Below are positions 16,725-23,539 of a DNA stretch of 64,000 nt, piece after piece; position 1 is the stretch's first letter; each line of letters begins with the position of its first letter. Location: NCBI GenBank assembly GCA_902767845.1, contig CACXIV010000004.1, positions 1 through 64,000 of the forward strand, read 5' to 3'. The DNA is from an uncultured Ruminococcus sp. (GTDB taxonomy: Bacteria; Bacillota; Clostridia; Oscillospirales; Acutalibacteraceae). Position numbers and translations under genes: made by a program. The notes under the pieces were generated by a model. The model was not told where the DNA came from. It saw only the letters and a list, made by a program, of their open reading frames with translations, and ran no database searches.

Positions 16725-17535
16725 TGTTTACAAGTACCCCCTGTACCAAATAACGTCCGTCTCCACCGCCGTTAAGGCAGGTGCTGAGGACAAGCATTTT
16801 GTCATCCTTTGTTAGTGTGATGTCCTTTCTGACATTACTCGATACCGACCTCGGGTTCAGCGCCTCCTCCTGCCACTCGGCATACACCTTGTCGTCCAAA
16901 AAGTTAAACGAGTTCATGATGTGCCTGTCGTCGTAGATGTAGGCGGAAACTACCTCGTAGGTCAGTTTTCTGTCTTTTGTATAGATATAGATGTATTTAT
17001 TTTCCTCAAAGAACTGCGGATCCGAGAAGTAGTGCAGCGTAGCGAACATGGAGCCGTCCAGCATGTTGTGTCCGTAGAGCACGGTCACGCGGTCGGTGTA
17101 ATCCCTTTTGTTGCAGGACTGAGAATAGATGGTTCCCGGGAAGCTGTAGCCCTTGTATATGTCGTGGTCAAGATAAAAATTATCGTCCTCGGCGCTCTGC
17201 GCCACGGGATAATTCACGTTTGTGTTGGAAATGTATATCCATGAATAGATGTCGGGATTCTGCGCGGACAGCTCGGAAAGGTTCACGGGATTATCCGCAA
17301 GCACGGTATTTCCCTCGGAAGACTGCTGAGAGCTCTGCTGAGAAACCGGCTGAGAGCCGCCCGACTCGGTCGTCGCCGTAATATCGGAAGCGTAGGAACC
17401 GGCGATCTTTTCGTAATCGCCGCTTGCGAGCGCGCCGTTGACAAGCTTGAAAATAACTATCCCGGCAGCAACCGCAAAGGCAAGCGCAAAAATGACTATC
17501 ACGGCAATAATAGCTTTGTTTTTACTTTTTTTCAC
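16708..17535 (-). CDS. srtB: Class B sortase
   Basis: Cysteine transpeptidase that links surface proteins to peptidoglycan. 275 residues: N-terminal membrane anchor (about 8-32), a Ser/Gln-rich linker (about 55-80), then the sortase domain with YSWIYISNTNVNYPVAQ, the catalytic His in VLYGHNM, and the catalytic Cys in LVLSTCLNGGGDGRYLV, the order and spacing of class B enzymes. The GTG at 17535 is chosen because GGAGGTGA lies 6 bases before it; the in-frame upstream GTG overlaps that site. A terminator-like hairpin (17564-17596) separates it from its likely substrate gene upstream. Confidence 0.93.
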   Translation of the reverse strand: MKKSKNKAIIAVIVIFALAFAVAAGIVIFKLVNGALASGDYEKIAGSYASDITATTESGGSQPVSQQSSQQSSEGNTVLADNPVNLSELSAQNPDIYSWIYISNTNVNYPVAQSAEDDNFYLDHDIYKGYSFPGTIYSQSCNKRDYTDRVTVLYGHNMLDGSMFATLHYFSDPQFFEENKYIYIYTKDRKLTYEVVSAYIYDDRHIMNSFNFLDDKVYAEWQEEALNPRSVSSNVRKDITLTKDDKMLVLSTCLNGGGDGRYLVQGVLVNNEQTR

Positions 17536-17563
17536 GCTCTCACCTCCGAAAAACACTGAATAT

Positions 17564-17596
17564 CAAGAAAAAAAGCCTCTTTGTTAAAGAGGCTTT
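17564..17596 (-). terminator. Terminator or attenuator between sortase substrate and sortase
   Basis: Minus strand: 10-bp stem (AAGCCTCTTT / AAAGAGGCTT), 3-base loop, then TTTTTTTCTTG. As no promoter is obvious between it and srtB, partial read-through would give many substrate transcripts and few sortase-LCP transcripts. Confidence 0.88.
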
Positions 17597-17610
17597 TATA
17601 CCCGGTCAAA

Positions 17611-17871
17611 TTATTTCTTCGCCTTTTTAGCCGCAAACAATGTGCCGGCTCCGCAAGCGAGAGCTGTAAGCGCGATCGCGGAATAGGCCGCTACGCTGTC
17701 CGCTCCTGTCTTAGGAGAAACCGGATTATCGTCCTTCTTGACGTTTGTAGTTGTTGGCTGAGTCTCAGCCTGAGTTGTAGCAACGGGGCTGTTGACGGAA
17801 ATCGCGAACGCGGGAACAACAGATAACGCCATGATCATGGCCGCGGCCGCAGAGGCAATCAACTTTTTCAT
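17611..17871 (-). CDS. Short sortase-anchored surface protein (SPKTG motif)
   Basis: 86 residues. A signal peptide (MKKLIASAAAAMIMALSVVPAFA), a Thr/Gln-rich spacer of about 35 residues, the sorting signal NPVSPKTGADS, a hydrophobic segment (AAYSAIALTALACGAGTLFA) and a basic tail KKAKK: the full layout of a sortase substrate. SPKTG matches the (S/P)PxTG motif known for the class B sortase of Clostridioides difficile, and the class B sortase lies directly downstream. The mature part is only about 45 residues, so it may be a stalk or wall-coating peptide. The ATG at 17871 follows GGAGGAG. Confidence 0.85.
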   Translation of the reverse strand: MKKLIASAAAAMIMALSVVPAFAISVNSPVATTQAETQPTTTNVKKDDNPVSPKTGADSVAAYSAIALTALACGAGTLFAAKKAKK

Positions 17872-17923
17872 TTTTATCTCCTCCATATCTTATAAATTCA
17901 GTTTAAGCTGTTTGATCGCTAAT

Positions 17924-17952
17924 ATTATAACACAAGACAGCAAGATTGTAAA
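17924..17952 (-). promoter_or_regulatory. Sigma-A promoter of the substrate-sortase-LCP unit
   Basis: Minus strand TTTACA, 17-base spacer ending TGT, TATAAT: a strong extended -10 promoter about 55 bases before the gene. Confidence 0.88.
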
Positions 17953-18044
17953 GAGTTTTATTGCAATAATATTTTCCATAATACACAAAAATATCTTGCT
18001 TTTCTGTTGATTTAGCAGAAACTTTGTTAAAATTCAGCCCAATA

Positions 18045-18073
18045 TTGTCTTGCCTTTAATAAAATGATATAAT
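18045..18073 (+). promoter_or_regulatory. Sigma-A promoter of nadA-mnmA
   Basis: TTGTCT, 17-base spacer ending TGA, TATAAT at 18068-18073. About 38 bases before the nadA start; no NiaR-type operator or riboswitch is recognisable. Confidence 0.75.
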
Positions 18074-18110
18074 ATAATAGCTTTGATATACTTGAAAGGA
18101 GTTGTTTGTG

Positions 18111-19028
18111 ATGAATGTTTCAGAACTGCAAAAAAAGATAATCGAGCTGAAAAAACAAAATGATGTTTGTATCCTTGCCCACAGCTATCAGGCGAGGGAG
18201 ATATGCGAGATCGCCGATTACACCGGCGACAGCTACAAGCTCAGCGTCGACGCGACAAAGGTCGGCAATAAAAATATACTGATGTGCGGCGTGCGCTTTA
18301 TGGCGGAGACCTGCAAGATACTGTCTCCCGAAAAAAAGGTCGTACTGGCGCAGCCGATCGCGGGCTGCGCGATGGCGGATCAGATGGACAAAGCGCTGAT
18401 CTCCGAGGTCAAAAAGAAATTCCCCGGATACACGGTAGTGGCATATGTCAACACGACCGCCGAGCTAAAGACCATTTGCGACGTCTGCGTAACAAGCTCG
18501 TCCGCGGTCCAGATAGTGAATAATATCGAGAACAGGGATATACTGTTTATTCCCGACTGCAATCTGGGCAGCTATGTCAGCCGGCAGTGCCCCGACAAAA
18601 ACATCAGGCTTTTGAGCGGCTGCTGCCCGATCCACGCCTGCGTTACAAAGAAAGAGGCCGAGGCGGCCAAGGCGGCTCATCCCGGCGCCGAGCTATTGGT
18701 ACACCCGGAATGTACTCCCGAGGTATGTTCGCTCGCCGACTATATCGGCTCCACCTCCGGCATAATGAACTACGCGGTCAACTCCGACAAAAAGGAATTT
18801 ATTATCGGAACGGAAATAAGCATTGCCGAGCATCTTCAGTACATGTGCCCCGACAAAAAATTCCACCTGCTGTCGCTCAAGCTGATATGCCCGAATATGA
18901 AGGCGACAACGCTGATGGACGTTTACAACTGTCTTAACGGCTGCGGTGGCGAGGAGATCGTTCTTGACGACGACACGATCCGCGACGCAAAGCGCTGCAT
19001 TGACGAAATGATAAGGCTCGGTCAATAA
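18111..19028 (+). CDS. nadA: Quinolinate synthase
   Basis: Makes quinolinate from iminoaspartate and dihydroxyacetone phosphate in de novo NAD synthesis. 305 residues with the NadA landmarks ILAHSYQAREI, GDSYKLS, CGVRFMAET, FIPDCNLGSYV, the HPEC motif, GSTSGIM, GTEISIAEHL and LICPNMK. The three conserved Cys that ligate the 4Fe-4S cluster are in CGVRF, GCCPIH and LICPNM regions. AAAGGAG 9 bases before the ATG at 18111 sets the start. nadB and nadC are not in the window, unusual because the three are often together; mnmA follows after 13 bases. Confidence 0.95.
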   Translation: MNVSELQKKIIELKKQNDVCILAHSYQAREICEIADYTGDSYKLSVDATKVGNKNILMCGVRFMAETCKILSPEKKVVLAQPIAGCAMADQMDKALISEVKKKFPGYTVVAYVNTTAELKTICDVCVTSSSAVQIVNNIENRDILFIPDCNLGSYVSRQCPDKNIRLLSGCCPIHACVTKKEAEAAKAAHPGAELLVHPECTPEVCSLADYIGSTSGIMNYAVNSDKKEFIIGTEISIAEHLQYMCPDKKFHLLSLKLICPNMKATTLMDVYNCLNGCGGEEIVLDDDTIRDAKRCIDEMIRLGQ

Positions 19029-19041
19029 TTTGGGAGATAAT

Positions 19042-20115
19042 ATGGAAAAACGAGCGCTGATCGCGATGAGCGGCGGAGTTGACAGCTCTGTCGCGGCGCA
19101 CCTCGCGATGAAAATGGGCTACAGCTGCGAAGGGGTCACGCTGAAGCTGTACGACAACGGGGACATAGTTTGCGATAACCAAAAGACCTGCTGTTCGCTT
19201 GACGATATCGAGGATGCCAGGAGCGCGTGCCGCAGGATAGGTATTCCCCACACCGTGTACAACTTTAAGGACAACTTTAAGGAAAACGTGATCTCGCGCT
19301 TTATTGACGCGTACGAGCGCGGCGCTACGCCGAACCCGTGCATCGACTGCAATCGGTTCATAAAATTCAAAGAGCTTGTGCGGCGCGCGGAGATACTGAG
19401 CTTTGATTTCGTGGTCACGGGTCATTACGCCCGGGTTGAGTACGACAAGGAAAGAAAAAGATATCTGCTGAAAAAGGCCGCCGACCCTGCCAAGGATCAG
19501 AGCTATGTGCTGTATCCGCTGACTCAGGATCAGCTTTCAAAAACGCTTCTTCCGCTCGGGGAGCTGACAAAGGGCGAGGTGAGGGAGCTGGCGCGCGGGC
19601 TCGGACTGATAAACGCCGAAAAACGCGACAGTCAGGATATCTGCTTCGTGCCGAACGGCGACTACGCGGAGTTCATCAGGAGCTATACCGGCAAAAGCTA
19701 TCCCGAGGGCGATTTTGTAGATGAAAAAGGAAATATCCTCGGCACTCACAAGGGAATAATACACTATACCGTCGGTCAGAGGAAGGGTCTCGGACTGGCT
19801 CTGCCGGCGCCGATGTACGTTAAGGAAAAGGATATCGCAGGCAACAAGGTCGTGCTGTGCGATAACGCTTCGCTGTTCTCAAGGGAGCTGACCGCGAAGG
19901 ATATCAACCTGATCTCCGTGGAGCGGATCGACGAGCCAATGAGGGTTTGCGCCCGCGTGCGCTATAACCAGAAGGAACAGCCGGCAACGGTGACTCAGCT
20001 TGACGACGATACGATTAAGGTGGTGTTTGACGAACCGCAAAGGGCGATCTCAAAAGGTCAGGCGGTCGTGCTGTACGACGGCGATACGGTGGTCGGCGGA
20101 GGAACGATACAATAA
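19042..20115 (+). CDS. mnmA: tRNA-specific 2-thiouridylase
   Basis: Adds sulfur to U34 of Lys, Glu and Gln tRNAs. 357 residues: PP-loop ATPase motif AMSGGVDSSV at the N-terminus, catalytic Cys in PNPCIDCNRFIKF, KDQSYVLY, second Cys in DSQDICFVPNGDY, and YTVGQRKGLGL. The ATG at 19042 follows GGGAGA; a TTG at 19030 in frame is rejected. Cotranscribed with nadA. It needs a cysteine desulfurase, not present here. Confidence 0.96.
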   Translation: MEKRALIAMSGGVDSSVAAHLAMKMGYSCEGVTLKLYDNGDIVCDNQKTCCSLDDIEDARSACRRIGIPHTVYNFKDNFKENVISRFIDAYERGATPNPCIDCNRFIKFKELVRRAEILSFDFVVTGHYARVEYDKERKRYLLKKAADPAKDQSYVLYPLTQDQLSKTLLPLGELTKGEVRELARGLGLINAEKRDSQDICFVPNGDYAEFIRSYTGKSYPEGDFVDEKGNILGTHKGIIHYTVGQRKGLGLALPAPMYVKEKDIAGNKVVLCDNASLFSRELTAKDINLISVERIDEPMRVCARVRYNQKEQPATVTQLDDDTIKVVFDEPQRAISKGQAVVLYDGDTVVGGGTIQ

Positions 20116-20121
20116 CATAAG

Positions 20122-20162
20122 AGCAGGAGCAGTTCAATTGAACTGCCCCTGCTTGTTTTTTA
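20122..20162 (+). terminator. Terminator of nadA-mnmA
   Basis: Long stem with one internal mismatch (GCAGG-A-GCAGTTC / GAACTGC-C-CCTGC), 4-base loop, then TTGTTTTTT. Confidence 0.92.
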
Positions 20163-20172
20163 TGCCTTATAT

Positions 20173-20338
20173 GAAAAACCAAGTGAGCCGAAAATGCCGC
20201 GCTGTCTTCACGTATTGACAGCTGAGTTACTCCGAAAAATAAGCGTTAACGATAACACCGTTTTTCAGCTGGGAAACCGAGTGAGTCGAAAACGCCGCGT
20301 TTTCTTCCCGTATTGACAGCGGAGGCACTCCGCAAAAA
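20173..20338. repeat. Two imperfect ~68-bp direct repeats
   Basis: Copy 1 at 20173-20240 and copy 2 at 20271-20338 align along their full length (period 98 bases). Shared blocks include GTGAG-YCGAAAAYGCCGCG, CGTATTGACAGC and a 3' end of ACTCCG. Copy 2 ends in a clean hairpin GCGGAG-GCA-CTCCGC, which is degraded in copy 1. No reading frame or protein is conserved across them. They look like remnants of a small non-coding repeat or tandem regulatory RNA element. Confidence 0.75.
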
Positions 20339-20369
20339 AACAGGCAACAGTCGGAACATCTGTTGCCTG
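20334..20369 (-). terminator. Terminator downstream of the double-HTH gene
   Basis: Minus strand 10-bp perfect stem (CAGGCAACAG / CTGTTGCCTG) followed by TTTTTTTGCGG. It lies about 180 bases after the stop of the gene at 20549. Confidence 0.85.
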
Positions 20370-20548
20370 TTTAATTCAAAAACTGCGGGGGATTCCACAG
20401 AGTATTGACCTTTTGCTGATTCTGTGAATTTTAAGTAATGTGAAAAACAATTAAGCTGCCTGAATTACTCGCTTTATTCGCCTGTGCCTGATTATTATAC
20501 CTGACATTATGCTTGATTTTGCGGAACTGACTCCGCAGACTGTCCTGA
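20370..20548. other. Non-coding 3' region of the double-HTH gene
   Basis: About 180 bases without a gene. Near the gene end there is an inverted repeat TGCGGA...TCCGCA (about 20520-20540). Together with the repeats at 20173-20338 the whole stretch from 20163 to 20548 is non-coding. Confidence 0.5.
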
Positions 20549-21106
20549 TTACTTTGATGACAGCCACTTTTCAACTTCTTCCTGCAGGCGGTCAGGGTCG
20601 TTTACGACCTGATCGTCACAGCCCAAACCCTTACATATGACGGAAGGCTCCAACTCATCAGCCTTCTGATGGGCTATATAATGCGCAACATTAGCAGTGA
20701 ACTTGCGGATATCCGCAGGGCGTCGCTGTCCTGACAAAATTCTGGAAATATATGAAGGATCATAATTCAGCCTTCTGCCAAGTTCATTATTACTGATTTC
20801 AAAACTTCTCAACAGCTGCTTCAGCTTTTCGATAAAGGTATCGTAATCTATGCCGTAGCCCTTGTCGATGAGCTTTTTTAACGACTCCGTGACCTCCTCC
20901 CGGGAAATACCGGGATCTCTTTTTGACAAAAGCTCGTACAAACCCTTTGTGAGCCCTGCGAAGTGGGCTCCGCGAACATTGGGGACTCTGTACCCCTTTC
21001 TGTATCTGCTGATCGTACCTTCCGAAAGACCTGAAGCTAACGCAAGCTCCTTGCTTGAACATCTAGCCTGCAGAATGTAGTCATTTAACTTGTCGTGGAA
21101 AGTCAT
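20549..21106 (-). CDS. Double helix-turn-helix regulator (XRE-like)
   Basis: 185 residues with two HTH units. The first (about 10-50: SKELALASGLSEGTISRYRKGYRVP) and second (about 90-140: RSFEISNNELGRRLNYDPSYISRILSGQRRP) both have the XRE recognition-helix pattern, and the C-terminus has a short acidic region with a CxxxxC pair (ICKGLGCDD). It has no effector domain I recognise. It stands alone in an AT-rich, repeat-containing pocket, and has direct repeats just before its start codon (21118-21145), pointing to autoregulation. Could be a remnant or captured regulator; target unknown. Confidence 0.8.
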   Translation of the reverse strand: MTFHDKLNDYILQARCSSKELALASGLSEGTISRYRKGYRVPNVRGAHFAGLTKGLYELLSKRDPGISREEVTESLKKLIDKGYGIDYDTFIEKLKQLLRSFEISNNELGRRLNYDPSYISRILSGQRRPADIRKFTANVAHYIAHQKADELEPSVICKGLGCDDQVVNDPDRLQEEVEKWLSSK

Positions 21107-21117
21107 ATAAATCTCCC

Positions 21118-21145
21118 CATTCTGTAATATGATAACATTCTGTAA
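21118..21145 (-). promoter_or_regulatory. Candidate autoregulatory operator: direct repeats
   Basis: CATTCTGTAA occurs at 21118-21127 and again at 21136-21145 (18-base centre spacing), between the presumed promoter and the start codon of the double-HTH gene. A related half, GCAGAATGTA, lies just inside the coding region near 21070. A two-HTH protein and two repeated half-sites are a natural match, but binding is inference. Confidence 0.5.
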
Positions 21146-21352
21146 AAATTCGGATAAAATTCGGCGAGCGTTGTGTTTAGTATAATTCGATTTTTGCCGG
21201 AAAATACAGTTTCAGCCGAGAAAGTATTTATCCAAATTTTGCAAGAATATTATACCATATAAAAACAGTAAATTCTTTTATATTTCCAATTTGTCAATGA
21301 CATTTCGGTTGACTGTTAGCGCTTTTTGTCAAATAACACCAATTAAAGCCAA
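21146..21352. other. AT-rich intergenic region
   Basis: Non-coding. Contains an extended -10 (minus strand TGGTATAAT, 21249-21257) likely serving the double-HTH gene with a leader of about 140 bases, and several TTGTCA/TTGACA words on both strands near 21291-21330 without a matched -10. Confidence 0.45.
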
Positions 21353-21396
21353 TAAAAAATCACCGCTTGCACTTTATAAAAAAACGCAAACGGTGA
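21353..21396 (-). terminator. Terminator of pyk-aroK
   Basis: Minus strand: stem TCACCG-T-TTGC / GCAA-G-CGGTGA with a 15-base loop, then TTTTTTATTGG. Confidence 0.82.
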
Positions 21397-21451
21397 ATAA
21401 TTATAGGTTATTGCTATTTTCTGGTATTAATCCCGAGAGGGCGGTTTTGTG

Positions 21452-21952
21452 TCATGTCAGCGCCCGGGCGAGGCTTTCAACGGCGCGCTCAATGCCGCCG
21501 TCTCCGGCGGTGATTTCGACCGTAAGATCGGCGTATTTTTCATACAGAGGGCTGCGCTGTTCAAAGACGTTGTCAAGGGTCTCGTTCTTATGAAACGCTA
21601 TGCCGCGGGTCGTGATGTTCGTGACTCTGCGCTTGATCTCGCCGAGGGGAACGCTGAGATACACTACCCTTCCGAGCGATTTAAGGCGCTCCATAGCAGG
21701 CTGCGAGAGCACCATTGACCCGCCTGTGGCGACTACGGTACAGTCGCAGCCGAGAGAGCTCCCGACCTCCTGCTCAAGCTCCAGAAAACGGTCGAGCCCG
21801 TCCTCGTCAAGAATCCGCTGTAGCGGCTTTCCGGCTTTTCTGCTGATGATTAGGTCGGTGTCGATAAACGAATATCCGAGCGCCTTGGCAAGAAGGACTC
21901 CGAGCGTGCTTTTGCCCGAGCCCGGCATACCGATAAGGATAATGCTGCTCAT
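21452..21952 (-). CDS. aroK: Shikimate kinase
   Basis: Phosphorylates shikimate at O3 in aromatic amino acid synthesis. 166 residues with Walker A GMPGSGKST, the shikimate-binding FIDTDLIISRKAGKPL, the VVATGGSMVL motif, and R in LIDs region EIKRRVTN. Length matches the family. It starts one base after the pyruvate kinase stop codon, so it is coupled to pyk; linking PEP consumption by pyk and by the shikimate pathway in one transcript is plausible but not proven. Confidence 0.94.
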   Translation of the reverse strand: MSSIILIGMPGSGKSTLGVLLAKALGYSFIDTDLIISRKAGKPLQRILDEDGLDRFLELEQEVGSSLGCDCTVVATGGSMVLSQPAMERLKSLGRVVYLSVPLGEIKRRVTNITTRGIAFHKNETLDNVFEQRSPLYEKYADLTVEITAGDGGIERAVESLARALT

Positions 21953-21953
21953 A

Positions 21954-23396
21954 TCAGAGGATCCTGACGTTCAGCGAATCGGTCGAGGAGGTCGGCACGG
22001 TCTTGTTTGATGAGAGGACGACAACGGTGTCTCCCTTGCTGACCAGTCCGGTGCTGAGCGCTTTTTCCATAGCCTGATTGGTGATATCGTCCGACGTCAC
22101 CTTTTCCTCGCCGAGAAGGGCGGTAATGCCCCAGTTGAGGCAGAGCCTCTTGCAGACTATCTCGGAGGTGACGACCGCGATAACGGGAACCTCGGGTCTG
22201 AAATGTACCATGGCTCTCGCGACGCGTCCCGTGGCGCTCTCTACGATTATCGCTTTCGCGCCGACCGCTATGGCGATCTCCTTGGCGGCGCGGCAGATGC
22301 TTCCGCGGAGGACGTTGCTGTCGTTGATAGAGTGCTCCTCAACATACCTTTGGAGCGCGCCGAACTCGCCGTTGTTCTCAGCCTCGGTACAGATAGCGTC
22401 GAGCGCCCTAACGCTCTCTACGGGATATTTGCCCGCGGCGGATTCGCCGGAGAGCATTACCGCGCTGGTGCCGTCGTAAACGGCGTTGGCGACGTCGCTG
22501 ATCTCCGCACGGGTCGGGCGCGGAGAGGTGGTCATGCTTTCGAGCATCTGGGTAGCTGTGATAACGTACTTGCCCTTGGCTACGCACTTGCGGATGAGGG
22601 TCTTTTGAATCTCGGGAAGCTTGATGAACGGGATCTCTACTCCCATATCTCCTCTGGCTACCATGATGCCGTCGGCGTAGTCAATGATAAGATCCATATC
22701 GTCAACGCCGCTCTGGTTCTCGATCTTGGCGATGATCTCAACATGCTCGTAGCCTATGCTGTCGATGTAATCGCGCAGGGTGCGCACATCCTCGTGATTG
22801 CGGACGAAGGAAGCCGCCACGACATTGGCGCCGTGCTGGAGTCCGAACTCTATATCGCGCCTGTCCTGAGCGCTTACGTACGGCATGCTTATATGATAAC
22901 CCGGGATGTTTATACTCTTGCGGTTTTTGAGCACTCCGCCCTTGTTTACCGTACAAACGATCCTGTCGGGTAAAACGGCTTTAACGATAAGCGAGATAAT
23001 GCCGTCGTCGAGCAAAAGCTCCCTGCCGACCGCGTTCTCGCCCTCGCGGTAGAAAAGGTCTACAAGCTTGGGATAGGAGATCGCGACGCCCTCGCTGTCG
23101 CCCTCCTCCTTATCCTTATAAAGGGTGAACTCGCTGCCGACCGTCAGCTCGGCTCCGTCGTCTTTGAACCTTCCGACCCTGACCTCGGGTCCCTTGGTGT
23201 CGAGCAAGATCGCGATATTTTTACCGCTCTCGGCGATCGCCTCCTTGATGGTGGCGAAAACGCCCTCGAGCACGTTGTAATCGCCGTGCGACATGTTGAT
23301 ACGGGCGACGTTCATGCCCGCGTCGATCATCTTGAGCAGCATCTCTTTGGTGTTGCAGGCAGGACCTACCGTGCATACGATCTTGGTTTTTCTCAT
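21954..23396 (-). CDS. pyk: Pyruvate kinase
   Basis: Final ATP-forming step of glycolysis. 480 residues from the ATG at 23396: MRKTKIVCTVGPAC, ARINMSHGD, LDTKGPEVR, KIENQSGVDD, the signature IMVARGDMGVEIP and ATQMLESM, then the C-terminal regulatory domain. It lacks the extra PEP-utiliser domain seen in Bacillus Pyk. The ORF-extending ATG at 23414 includes the AGGGAG ribosome-binding site and is rejected. Confidence 0.97.
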   Translation of the reverse strand: MRKTKIVCTVGPACNTKEMLLKMIDAGMNVARINMSHGDYNVLEGVFATIKEAIAESGKNIAILLDTKGPEVRVGRFKDDGAELTVGSEFTLYKDKEEGDSEGVAISYPKLVDLFYREGENAVGRELLLDDGIISLIVKAVLPDRIVCTVNKGGVLKNRKSINIPGYHISMPYVSAQDRRDIEFGLQHGANVVAASFVRNHEDVRTLRDYIDSIGYEHVEIIAKIENQSGVDDMDLIIDYADGIMVARGDMGVEIPFIKLPEIQKTLIRKCVAKGKYVITATQMLESMTTSPRPTRAEISDVANAVYDGTSAVMLSGESAAGKYPVESVRALDAICTEAENNGEFGALQRYVEEHSINDSNVLRGSICRAAKEIAIAVGAKAIIVESATGRVARAMVHFRPEVPVIAVVTSEIVCKRLCLNWGITALLGEEKVTSDDITNQAMEKALSTGLVSKGDTVVVLSSNKTVPTSSTDSLNVRIL

Positions 23397-23439
23397 ATAT
23401 AAATCTCCCTTCATATTTTTATAATAAATTTACAATAAT

Positions 23440-23468
23440 ATTTTAACACACATTGTACTTATATGCAA
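23440..23468 (-). promoter_or_regulatory. Promoter of pyk-aroK
   Basis: Minus strand TTGCAT, 17-base spacer ending TGT, TAAAAT (extended -10 type). About 45 bases before pyk. Confidence 0.7.
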
Positions 23469-23489
23469 TAAAAACAAAGAATTTAATTA

Positions 23490-23528
23490 AAAATATATTA
23501 AAGGCGGCAGCCGATAAAGCTGCCGCCG
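23490..23528 (-). terminator. Terminator of the CotH-dockerin gene
   Basis: Minus strand 8-bp GC-rich stem (GGCGGCAG / CTGCCGCC) with a 9-base loop, then TTTAATATATTTTT. It immediately follows the stop codon at 23540. Confidence 0.85.
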
Positions 23529-23539
23529 AAATATTTGTA

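Noticed and set aside
15486..17871. Sortase unit as a pilus locus
   Set aside because: There is a single tiny substrate, no backbone pilin with Ig-type domains, and the sortase is class B, not class C.
20163..21451. The regulator and its AT-rich flanks as a prophage or integrated element
   Set aside because: No integrase, structural genes, transposase or attachment repeats flank it.
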